A DNA stretch of 7,848 nt, taken from contig JAEMPT010000114.1 of the NCBI GenBank assembly GCA_022759165.1, positions 1 through 7,848 on the forward strand. Reading direction: 5' to 3'. This DNA is from Thermoprotei archaeon. Its GTDB lineage: Archaea; Thermoproteota; Thermoprotei_A; Sulfolobales; Fervidicoccaceae. Every line of letters starts with the position of its first letter. The first letter of the stretch is position 1. Shown piece by piece: positions 1 through 6,520 of the stretch. Below the pieces are notes generated by a model. That model saw only the letters and a program-made list of their open reading frames with translations. It was not told where the DNA came from and did no database searches. Position numbers and translations under genes: made by a program.

Positions 1-456
1 AATCCAAACTATTACGCTGTTGACTTCACAACCGAGCCCATAGAGATGGTCCTTTCTCAGGTCTCTATAAATGGCTCTCAGTACATGGCAGTTGATGTAT
101 TAGCTGAGGTTTATTTCCATGATAGCGTGTATGATGTAGATGAGCTAAGTACGCTAACAGATATCGACAGGGGCCTATTTTCAGTCATGATAGTCGATCT
201 AAACAATAGCTATTCAGTGGTAACCTCAAAGAACTTCACCTACCAGGATCTGGCCTCATTCGAGTCAACGTGGCCTCCAAACACAGCATCCTTCTCCATC
301 CACGTAACCCTTCCCATCCCGTACACAAATCACTTGTATGAAGTTTCTGTTGGGTTCTGGGATCCCTACTCTTTCGATATTCCGGGCAATCAAAACAACG
401 ACGAGGTTACACTGGGCATAGAGCTCATAGGTTTCCAGCTCTACACGAGGTCCTGA
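1..456 (+). CDS. Secreted beta-rich protein, probably type IV pilin-like (5' end missing)
   Basis: The reading frame is open from the first base to the TGA at 454-456, so this is the C-terminal part (about 151 residues) of a longer gene. An ATG lies at 46, but in-frame codons upstream encode a plausible continuation (NPNYYAVDFTTEPIE), so that ATG is probably internal. The visible part has alternating hydrophobic and polar stretches, many Ser, Thr, Asn, Tyr and Val residues, few Lys or Arg, no cysteine and no membrane segment. This is typical of the extracellular beta-domain of archaeal pilins and surface proteins. Its stop is only 3 bases before a pilin-like gene, and a prepilin peptidase follows further on, so a pilin-like N-terminus is expected just upstream of the window. 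That part is inference; the fold is not recognised by sequence alone. Confidence 0.75.
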   Translation, partial: NPNYYAVDFTTEPIEMVLSQVSINGSQYMAVDVLAEVYFHDSVYDVDELSTLTDIDRGLFSVMIVDLNNSYSVVTSKNFTYQDLASFESTWPPNTASFSIHVTLPIPYTNHLYEVSVGFWDPYSFDIPGNQNNDEVTLGIELIGFQLYTRS

Positions 457-459
457 GCC

Positions 460-1077
460 ATGCAAGGGCGACGCGGTTCTAGCGAGCTCATATCCACGGT
501 CATATTGGTAGCTGTAGTATTAGCGATGAGCGTTGCTCTTTGGAGCTATGCCCAGAACTCCACGGCTCAACTGAGAGATACGCAGCAGGTTCAGAGCATG
601 CTTTCCCAGAGCTCTACAAACCTAAATCTGCTCCTTGTCTACAGCGACCAAACAGGGCTTACGAAGGTCCTCCAGGTTTCCTTCCCCCGGGGATCCAACG
701 TTTACGTAGCTGTGCTCGGCCTTAAGGGCAATTCATTTCTTCTAGCTGACTCTCCTCAAAGCCAAAGCTATGCCGTTTTCATACCTTCTGGAGGTCCCCC
801 CATTAGCCTTTCGGATAGCACGCAGTGGTCTCCTCCTCCGAACTTTTCCGTTCAATCGGGAAGCGTAATGGTTCAGCCTATATACGCCTCTGATCCGACT
901 TACTACTCGATCGATCTTTGGCTAGGTGCTACCAATTTGAGGCTTTACAAGCTGGACTTCTCTTCGAACCCCGTAATTTTACTAAAAACCCAGGCAACGG
1001 GGCAATATACGGAGGTCCTGGTCTTTTTCCTTCAGATCGACAATAAATACTGGGCATTCGCATATTACTATTTGTGA
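460..1077 (+). CDS. Type IV pilin-like protein with class III signal peptide
   Basis: A 205-residue protein whose N-terminus is a clear archaeal prepilin signal. There is a short basic leader (MQGRRG, residues 1-6), then SSELIS and a hydrophobic helix from about residue 11 to 29. Cleavage by prepilin peptidase is expected after Gly6, leaving the hydrophobic helix to build the filament core. The rest is a Ser/Thr/Gln/Asn/Tyr-rich, strand-rich extracellular domain without cysteines. A good ribosome binding site (GAGGT, 447-451) lies 8 bases before the ATG and inside the end of the preceding gene, which supports this start and translational coupling. The prepilin peptidase gene two positions downstream is the likely processing enzyme. 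Whether this is a major or minor pilin, and whether the filament adheres, moves or binds substrate, cannot be told. Confidence 0.85.
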   Translation: MQGRRGSSELISTVILVAVVLAMSVALWSYAQNSTAQLRDTQQVQSMLSQSSTNLNLLLVYSDQTGLTKVLQVSFPRGSNVYVAVLGLKGNSFLLADSPQSQSYAVFIPSGGPPISLSDSTQWSPPPNFSVQSGSVMVQPIYASDPTYYSIDLWLGATNLRLYKLDFSSNPVILLKTQATGQYTEVLVFFLQIDNKYWAFAYYYL

Positions 1078-1087
1078 GGTAGATGAT

Positions 1088-1429
1088 ATGGAAGACATCA
1101 GCAGGTTTTTCATAAAGAAGTCTTTGGCTTCGATGAAAAAGACCGACATCTTGCTCACAATCATTTACCCCGTTGATGAAAAAGAGACGAAAAAAGCTCT
1201 TGAGCTTCTCGAAAAGAGCCAATTTTTAACGGAGGCGGAGGAGGTTAAGAGGAACTGCAATTACAGGGACAGAGCCTCAGTTTATCATCTAGGTAAGCTA
1301 GGGTGGAGGCCGGACGATGGAATAGAGGGGTTCTCCAAGGAAATTCAATTCTCTGAACTTGGAATCAACGTTGTTTTAGGCGTCTCGTGCGATGATAAGC
1401 AATTGAGGGCCACTCTCTATAGAGCTTAA
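1088..1429 (+). CDS. Unrecognised small soluble alpha/beta protein in the pilin operon
   Basis: A 113-residue protein that I do not recognise. A GAGGT ribosome binding site (1076-1080) overlaps the stop of the pilin gene and sits 7 bases before the ATG, so the gene is almost certainly translated. It has no signal peptide or membrane segment. It appears to consist of a basic N-terminal helix (about 3-18), a strand (DILLTIIYPVD, 20-30), a Lys/Glu-rich helix (31-54), a basic-aromatic central stretch (YHLGKLGWRP, 66-75) and two C-terminal strands (INVVLGVSC, 93-101, and QLRATLYR, 105-112). There are two cysteines (57 and 101) but no metal-binding pattern. Its place between a pilin and the prepilin peptidase suggests a cytoplasmic accessory or regulatory role in pilus biogenesis. 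That is guilt by association only. Confidence 0.8.
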   Translation: MEDISRFFIKKSLASMKKTDILLTIIYPVDEKETKKALELLEKSQFLTEAEEVKRNCNYRDRASVYHLGKLGWRPDDGIEGFSKEIQFSELGINVVLGVSCDDKQLRATLYRA

Positions 1430-1441
1430 GGCTGGTCTTCC

Positions 1442-2146
1442 ATGGACCCCTTGATTATCTTATCTATTGCGATTACCCTCGCTTATTATTCCTATCTAGG
1501 TTACGAGGACTGGAGGAAGAGGGAGATAGAATCTAAGGCATTTTATCTCATGATCCCTTTCATAGCCGTTTTGAATGCGCTTTACTTCCTCCAATACGGT
1601 CTCCCAATAATCGTTAACCTCGCTGTTGGCCTCCTATCATTCGTCCTCATATTCGTCATGTCTCTTTTCGGCATGATGGGGAAAGGAGACGCGTTCATAG
1701 TCTCATATATGTTCCTTCTGAACCCTTTCCCAATCTCATTCATGAGAATACCCATATTCCCCGGATTTATAGCTACGATTCTCTCCTTCGTCTTCCCCCT
1801 CCTGATAATATTTCGGAACGTTTACGTGAACCTAAAGAGGATAAAGGAATTCGAGTCTCTAACCAAAGGGCTTGGCAAAGGTACCAAGGCTTACTACTTT
1901 CTTTTCGGGGAGACGCTGAAAAAGGATGAGTTCAGAAGAAAAAAGTTCTATTTTCCATTGCTCGCTTCTGGAATGAAGAGGCTCCACGCTAATATGGAGG
2001 TTGAGCCCCTCTCCCCCGAAGGGTATAAGATAGATGGCGAATACGTTATAGCCAGCTTCGGCGTTCCATTAGCAACAGCTGAGCTCGTTGGATATATAAT
2101 TTTCCTGGCTTTATTTCCTCTCGGCATCGCTTCCCCTCTTCTCTGA
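1442..2146 (+). CDS. Archaeal prepilin peptidase, A24 family (PibD/FlaK type)
   Basis: A 234-residue membrane aspartyl protease that removes the basic leader from class III signal peptides of pilins, archaellins and some binding proteins. Both catalytic aspartates are visible. Asp23 lies just after the first membrane helix in YEDWRKREI (the usual D..xR.I context), and Asp83 lies in the family's GxGD motif (GKGD, 80-83). Hydrophobic segments lie at about 3-21, 36-51, 54-77, 84-94 and 103-125. A soluble charged region (about 130-205) follows, then a final hydrophobic helix (206-230). This arrangement matches archaeal A24 enzymes with a C-terminal domain. The start is 12 bases after the previous stop with only a weak ribosome binding site (AAGGCTGG). 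The last 36 bases overlap the 3' end of the convergent lyase gene. Substrates are probably the pilins encoded upstream. Confidence 0.9.
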   Translation: MDPLIILSIAITLAYYSYLGYEDWRKREIESKAFYLMIPFIAVLNALYFLQYGLPIIVNLAVGLLSFVLIFVMSLFGMMGKGDAFIVSYMFLLNPFPISFMRIPIFPGFIATILSFVFPLLIIFRNVYVNLKRIKEFESLTKGLGKGTKAYYFLFGETLKKDEFRRKKFYFPLLASGMKRLHANMEVEPLSPEGYKIDGEYVIASFGVPLATAELVGYIIFLALFPLGIASPLL

Positions 2147-3112
2147 GGCCTTCCACTTCTCTTCCGTCTCCTTCAGCTCCCTCTTCCTTATCTCCTCTAG
2201 TCTATCAGTTCCGTACCTCGCTATGAGATCTTCTCTCGTGGAGAACTCCAGCTCCAGCTCTCTCCATCTTCCTATACCAACGAGATCATTGAACTCGCTC
2301 CAGCTCACTCCCATCGATGCGAGCTTCTTAAGATCCCTAGTTTCCTTGAAGGATGTAAGAGCTTCCATCATGGCCTTTGCAGCTGGGTAAAGGGCTATCA
2401 TCGGTATTGATAGGTACTTAACTCCAGCCTCCTCGAGCTGCTCAACGGTGAAGGGGGGAGTCCTCCCGCCGGGGATTATGTTCAGTGCTATTGGAACAGG
2501 GATGCTCTTCACTATTAGCTTCAGCTCATCCATCGATTGAGGAGCCTCCACATAAACGTAATCTGCCCCAGCCTCAGCGTAAGCCTTTCCTCTCTCTATA
2601 ACAGCCTCTAATCCAGCCACGCTCCTAGCGTCTGTCCTAGCACCTATAACTAACTCAGGATCGACCTCGTTCTTCGCCTTAACAGCAGATCTTATCTTCT
2701 GCACCATCTCATCCTTAGGTATTATCTGCTTCCCCGCCATGTGCCCGCATCTCTTGGGCCATACCTGATCCTCTATTCTTACTCCTCCCGCTCCAATCAT
2801 GGCAAAATTATATACTGCCCAGTAAACGTTCAGAGCGTTTCCATATCCAGTATCAGCATCTACATCTACGGGCCTCGATACTGCTGCCACTATAGTTCTG
2901 ACTCTCTCGAGCATTTCCCCGTAGCTGACGAGACCGATATCGGGCTGACCGATCAGGCTCGCAGCTATCCCATAGCCCGTTGTCCCAATTACCTCGAATC
3001 CTGCTCTCTCTATCAATATCGCGGAGAGCGCATCATAGGCGCAGGGCCTGAACAATAGGCCCGGTCTCTCTAAAGCCTCTCTGAACATTTTTCCCATCGA
3101 TTTGCCCTTCAT
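2111..3112 (-). CDS. Isocitrate lyase/PEP mutase superfamily lyase (methylisocitrate- or dimethylmalate-lyase-like)
   Basis: A 333-residue cytoplasmic TIM-barrel enzyme of the ICL/PEPM superfamily, which cleaves or forms C-C bonds of 2-hydroxy-dicarboxylates using Mg2+. Family landmarks in order are YDALSA (26-31), TTGYG (44-48), the metal-binding DADTGYG (85-91), EDQ (114-116), the catalytic-loop signature KRCGH (120-124, Cys122 being the catalytic acid/base in lyases), ARTDA (158-162), Glu189 and Asn211. The Cys loop argues for a true lyase rather than a PEP mutase. After Asn211, the PrpB-like N-x-T-E-F substrate motif is replaced by NIIPGGRTP, so the substrate could be isocitrate, 2-methylisocitrate, 2,3-dimethylmalate or a relative. 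The ATG overlaps the upstream stop as ATGA, and a run of six G (3119-3124) just upstream is the likely ribosome binding site. The tail (about 300-333) is highly charged and helical. Confidence 0.88.
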   Translation of the reverse strand: MKGKSMGKMFREALERPGLLFRPCAYDALSAILIERAGFEVIGTTGYGIAASLIGQPDIGLVSYGEMLERVRTIVAAVSRPVDVDADTGYGNALNVYWAVYNFAMIGAGGVRIEDQVWPKRCGHMAGKQIIPKDEMVQKIRSAVKAKNEVDPELVIGARTDARSVAGLEAVIERGKAYAEAGADYVYVEAPQSMDELKLIVKSIPVPIALNIIPGGRTPPFTVEQLEEAGVKYLSIPMIALYPAAKAMMEALTSFKETRDLKKLASMGVSWSEFNDLVGIGRWRELELEFSTREDLIARYGTDRLEEIRKRELKETEEKWKASEKRGSDAERK

Positions 3113-4338
3113 ATGCTTCCCCCCTTCGCCTTAGCCAAGAACTCCTCCCTCTTTCTCTCCCATTCCTCCTTCAGATCTGGTCTCTCGACCCAGCTCAAGA
3201 CGTAGTCCGCATATTCCCTCGTCGTTGCCCCTCCAGGCCTTCCTGTAACTACTATCTTCCTCTCGTATATGCTGCACATATCGAGCGCTTTGTCTAAGAC
3301 CTCAGCCTTCTCCTTGAATCCTATATGCTGGAGCATCAGCACCGAGGCCCTCAGTATGCTCTCGGGATCCGCATATATCGCTCTACCCTCTTTTACCATC
3401 CTCGGAGCTGTTCCGTGTATCGCCTCGAACATAGCGTACCTCGACCCTATGTTAGCGCTTCCGGCCGTGCCAACCCCTCCCTGGAGCTGAGCAGCTTCAT
3501 CCGTAAGTATGTCTCCATAGAGATTGGGGGAGACTATAACCTTGAAGTCGCTCCTCCTCTCATGGTCCAAAAGCTTGGCGGAGAATATGTCTATGAACCA
3601 GTGGTCCCACTTTACTTCCGGATATTCCCTCGCTATCCTCTCTGCAACCTTGTAAAATCTTCCATCCGTCCTCTTCACTACGTTGGCCTTCGTTACAACG
3701 GAAACCCTGTTGAGCCCCGTCTTCCTCGCATAATCGAATGCCATCCTTATTATTCTCTCGCTTCCCGCCTCTGTTATAACCTTGAAGTCTATCGACACAT
3801 CCCCTATATCTATGCCCGAGCTGCCCAGTATGTACTCTCCCTCAGTGTTCTCCCTGAAGAACGTCCAGTCTATATTGAGGATTGGGTTCTTGACAGGCCT
3901 AACGTTGGCGAAGAGGTCCAGTTCCTTCCTCAGAGCTACGTTAGCGCTCTCTATGTTTGGCCAAGGATCCCCGGGCGATGGCGTGTGCGTGGGGCCCTTG
4001 AGCAAGACGTGTGTCTTCTTTATCTCTTTAAGAACATCATCGGGTACAGCTTTCATAACCTTGACCCTGTTCTCTATCGTGAGCCCCTCTATGTCCCTGA
4101 ATATCACGTCTCCTCTATCGATCTCTTCCTTCAGCAGAGCCTTGAGGACCCTCTCAGCTTCCCCAACGATTATCGGTCCTATTCCATCCCCACCAGCAAC
4201 TCCTATTATTATTGGCCTTATCTTCGAGAAATCGATTGGCTGGGAGGAGATCTTTATCCTCTCAGCCCTCGCCAACTGCTCCTCCAATATCTTACCGAAG
4301 TATTCCTTTGCCTTTTCAATTTCCTCCTTCTGAACCAT
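3109..4338 (-). CDS. icd: Isocitrate dehydrogenase (isocitrate/isopropylmalate dehydrogenase family)
   Basis: Beta-decarboxylating dehydrogenase, 409 residues from the ATG at 4338. It should oxidise isocitrate to 2-oxoglutarate and CO2 with NAD(P)+ in the cytoplasm. The substrate site is of isocitrate type: Ser131, Asn133, Arg137 and Arg147 in the S.N...R.........R pattern, then FRENTEGEY (161-169), Lys217, and metal-binding Asp250, Asp276 and Asp280. GDGIG is at 50-54 after a charged helical N-terminal extension. The adenosine-binding loop is HGTAPRM (308-314), neither the NADP-type KY nor the NAD-type DI, so coenzyme use is open. An in-frame GTG (4347) and ATG (4344) give alternative starts. 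I prefer 4338 because GAGTGAT (4349-4343) is then a well-placed ribosome binding site. It begins 33 bases after the aconitase stop. Confidence 0.9.
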   Translation of the reverse strand: MVQKEEIEKAKEYFGKILEEQLARAERIKISSQPIDFSKIRPIIIGVAGGDGIGPIIVGEAERVLKALLKEEIDRGDVIFRDIEGLTIENRVKVMKAVPDDVLKEIKKTHVLLKGPTHTPSPGDPWPNIESANVALRKELDLFANVRPVKNPILNIDWTFFRENTEGEYILGSSGIDIGDVSIDFKVITEAGSERIIRMAFDYARKTGLNRVSVVTKANVVKRTDGRFYKVAERIAREYPEVKWDHWFIDIFSAKLLDHERRSDFKVIVSPNLYGDILTDEAAQLQGGVGTAGSANIGSRYAMFEAIHGTAPRMVKEGRAIYADPESILRASVLMLQHIGFKEKAEVLDKALDMCSIYERKIVVTGRPGGATTREYADYVLSWVERPDLKEEWERKREEFLAKAKGGSI

Positions 4339-4371
4339 TCGCATCACTCTACATAATGCTTTTCAAACGAT

Positions 4372-6297
4372 TCAAGAAAAACGCATTCTTATCCACGGGA
4401 GAAGCCCTCCCGCTAAAACTATTTCCCTCTCCCTCTCCGATAGGTCGTGCCTGAGAGGAATAACTGTTCCTTTATTCGACAGCTCAGCCAATATCTCCCT
4501 TCCCTCGAGCCTTCCGAACTTTACTTTTATCCTATCCCCCCAGGCAATAACGTCGTAATCGGAGCCCCTTGCGAATGTGAGGGGCACGACTCCAAAGTTT
4601 ATGAGGTTAGATCTGTGGATCCTCGCGAAGGATTTAGCTATGACCGCCCTTATCCCCAGGTACCTCGGGACAATCGCAGCGTGTTCCCTGCTAGATCCCT
4701 GGCCGTAGTTCTCCCCTCCTATTATGAAGCCGCCGCCCCTCTCCTTAGCCCTTTCATAGAACGAAGGATCTATCCTGTGGAATATGAATTTAGAGATCCT
4801 CTCTATGTTGCTTCTCAAAGGCAATACGTTGGCGCCTGCGGGGAGTATATCGTCTGTCGTGATATTGTCTGAGAGCTTTATGAGAACTTCGCCCTCGAAT
4901 TCCATTGGGAGAGGATCAAAGGCTGGTAGCGGCTTTATATTTGGCCCCCTCCTTATAGCTATCTTCTCAGCCTCCTGCGGAGGTGGAGGAGGAACGATCA
5001 TGCTATCGTCTATTATGAATTTCTCAGGCAGCCTTATCTCAGGCATTTTCCCCATCCTCCTTGGATCTGTCAGCTTTCCATTCAATGCAGTTGCAACCGC
5101 TGTCTCCGGACTAGCTAATATAACTCCTGCATCCTCTGTCCCGCTCCTCCCCTTGAAGTTCCTGTTGTAGGTCCTCACGCTGAACGAACCTGAGGGCGGT
5201 GCTCCCCCCATGCCTATGCATGGACCGCAGGCGTTTTCCAATACCCTTGCCCCCGCCTCTATAAGATAGCGATATTCTCCGCTCGCTATGAGGTTAAGGA
5301 CTACCTGCCTTGAGCCCGGGTTTATTAGGAGAGATGTCCCTGGAGGCACCTTCTTCCCTTTGAGCGCGTTTGCAACAAGCTTCATGTCCCTGAGAGAAGA
5401 GTTCGTGCATGAACCTATAGCTACCTGAGCAACCTCGAGTCCCTCGACCTCTGAAACTTTCTTCACGTTGTCTGGAGAATGAGGCATAGCCACGAGGGGC
5501 CCGAGATCGCTTAGATCGATCTCCATCTCTTCATCATATTTAGCATCTTCGTCCGGCATCAAGGGCTTCCACTGCTCCCCCCTCCCCTGCGCCTCTAGCC
5601 ATGCCTTGGTTACCTCATCGCTGGGGAATATGCTCGTCGTGGCCCCCGTCTCCACCATCATGTTAGTTATGGTCGCCCTTTCGGGGACGCTAAGCGTCTT
5701 TATCCCCTCGCCAACGAACTCGAAAGCTTTCCCCACTCCCCCCTTCACAGTCAGCCTACTCAGCATCTCTAAAGCCACATCCTTTGCAGAAACCCATTCC
5801 TTAAGCCTTCCTTTGAGCTCAACCTTCACTATCTTCGGGTACTTGAACGTATATGGAGCCCCTGCCATCGCCACAGCTATCTCCATACCGCCCGCTCCTA
5901 TAGCCAGCGACCCCACGCCTCCCGCGGTTGGGGTGTGGCTATCTGCTCCCAGCAGCGTCTTCCCAGGAGCAGCGAATCTTTCCAAGTGTACTTGATGGCA
6001 GATCCCGTTGCCAGGCCTAGAGAAGTATGCTCCATATCTCGCTGCAGCCGTCTGAAGATAGAGGTGATCGTCTGGGTTCAAGTAGTCTATCTGTAGCATG
6101 TTGTGATCTACGTAGCTCACGCTCAGCTCAGTCTTAACCCTCGGTATACCAATAGCTTCGAACTCGAGAAAAGCCATCGTACCCGTGGCATCTTGAGTGA
6201 GGGTCTGGTCTATCCTTATGGAGACCTCCTCCCCAGGCTCCGGCCTCCCCTCAACGAGGTGAGATGTTACTATTTTTTCAAAAATATTCTTACCCAT
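4372..6297 (-). CDS. acnA: Aconitate hydratase, Aquifex-type single-chain aconitase
   Basis: A [4Fe-4S] enzyme interconverting citrate and isocitrate through cis-aconitate, 641 residues from the ATG at 6297. The N-terminal domains carry DQTLTQDATG (30-39) and GADSHT (117-122). Three cluster-binding cysteines are present: Cys297 in GSCTNSS, and Cys357 and Cys360 in ACGPC. A five-proline linker (436-440) leads to the swivel domain with the catalytic serine loop YGQGSSREH (531-538, substrate-binding Arg537) and FARIHRSN (557-564). The size and single chain fit the mitochondrial/Aquifex-like group rather than the 880-930 residue AcnA/IRP or two-subunit LeuCD enzymes. Longer starts exist at 6306 and 6303 (ATG) and 6345 (GTG). 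The family N-terminus (MGKN..EKI) and a TATA-like box at 6349-6356 favour 6297. It is the first gene of the three-gene operon. It might also hydrate 2-methyl-cis-aconitate. Confidence 0.93.
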   Translation of the reverse strand: MGKNIFEKIVTSHLVEGRPEPGEEVSIRIDQTLTQDATGTMAFLEFEAIGIPRVKTELSVSYVDHNMLQIDYLNPDDHLYLQTAAARYGAYFSRPGNGICHQVHLERFAAPGKTLLGADSHTPTAGGVGSLAIGAGGMEIAVAMAGAPYTFKYPKIVKVELKGRLKEWVSAKDVALEMLSRLTVKGGVGKAFEFVGEGIKTLSVPERATITNMMVETGATTSIFPSDEVTKAWLEAQGRGEQWKPLMPDEDAKYDEEMEIDLSDLGPLVAMPHSPDNVKKVSEVEGLEVAQVAIGSCTNSSLRDMKLVANALKGKKVPPGTSLLINPGSRQVVLNLIASGEYRYLIEAGARVLENACGPCIGMGGAPPSGSFSVRTYNRNFKGRSGTEDAGVILASPETAVATALNGKLTDPRRMGKMPEIRLPEKFIIDDSMIVPPPPPQEAEKIAIRRGPNIKPLPAFDPLPMEFEGEVLIKLSDNITTDDILPAGANVLPLRSNIERISKFIFHRIDPSFYERAKERGGGFIIGGENYGQGSSREHAAIVPRYLGIRAVIAKSFARIHRSNLINFGVVPLTFARGSDYDVIAWGDRIKVKFGRLEGREILAELSNKGTVIPLRHDLSEREREIVLAGGLLPWIRMRFS

Positions 6298-6348
6298 ATC
6301 CATCATGCCACTCTTTTTTCTATCAATGGAGTTATTTCTCGCCACATT

Positions 6349-6356
6349 ATTATAAA
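6349..6356 (-). promoter_or_regulatory. TATA-like box of the aconitase operon
   Basis: On the - strand this reads TTTATAAT in a very AT-rich stretch. Transcription would start about 26 bases downstream of the box centre, near 6327. That leaves a leader of about 30 bases before the ATG at 6297, with GAGTGG (6313-6308) as a possible ribosome binding site. A second AT-rich candidate, GTTTAAAAAT (about 6395-6386), lies further upstream and would start transcription near 6365. The choice between them is inference. Confidence 0.5.
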
Positions 6357-6474
6357 TTTTTCAAAATCAATACGGATTAAAGGGAAATTTTTAAACGATC
6401 TTTTATTCCTCCTAAGGGACAAGGTTTTTTTCTAGATCTGATGTAGATTATATCATAAAATAGCTCGAAGATAT

Positions 6475-6492
6475 CTTTATTTACTTTAAAAA
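6475..6492 (+). promoter_or_regulatory. TATA-like region upstream of tatA
   Basis: Two adjacent TATA-like elements, CTTTATTTA (6475-6483) and CTTTAAAAA (6484-6492). Taking about 26 bases from box centre to start, they predict transcription from near 6505 or near 6514. This leaves a very short leader of 7-16 bases before the tatA ATG at 6521. The surrounding 6298-6520 interval is the divergent promoter region shared with the aconitase operon and holds no credible gene. Confidence 0.45.
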
Positions 6493-6520
6493 TAAAATCT
6501 TTAAAATAAGGTTGAGAATA

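Noticed and set aside
929..1222. Open frames on the - strand across the end of the pilin gene and the start of the 113-residue gene
   Set aside because: Both + strand genes have good ribosome binding sites and sensible protein composition. The antisense translation looks random.
1..2146. Horizontal transfer of the pilin operon, because its codon use looks less biased than that of the metabolic operon
   Set aside because: Extracellular Ser/Thr/Tyr-rich proteins shift codon and base use by themselves. No mobile genes or flanking repeats support a transfer.
3109..4338. 3-Isopropylmalate or homoisocitrate dehydrogenase identity
   Set aside because: The substrate loop has the isocitrate-type Ser131 and Asn133 before Arg137, in place of the hydrophobic residues of leucine-pathway enzymes, and the neighbour is an aconitase.
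3325..4356. Long open frame (343 codons) on the + strand opposite the isocitrate dehydrogenase gene
   Set aside because: It mirrors a real gene with complete active-site motifs on the other strand. Its translation is Tyr/Pro/Leu-rich with no recognisable domain. It arises from the codon bias of the true gene.
4372..6297. Homoaconitase or isopropylmalate isomerase identity for the aconitase gene
   Set aside because: Those archaeal enzymes are usually two subunits of about 420 and 160 residues. This is a single chain with both the cluster domain and the swivel domain, and it sits beside an isocitrate-type dehydrogenase.
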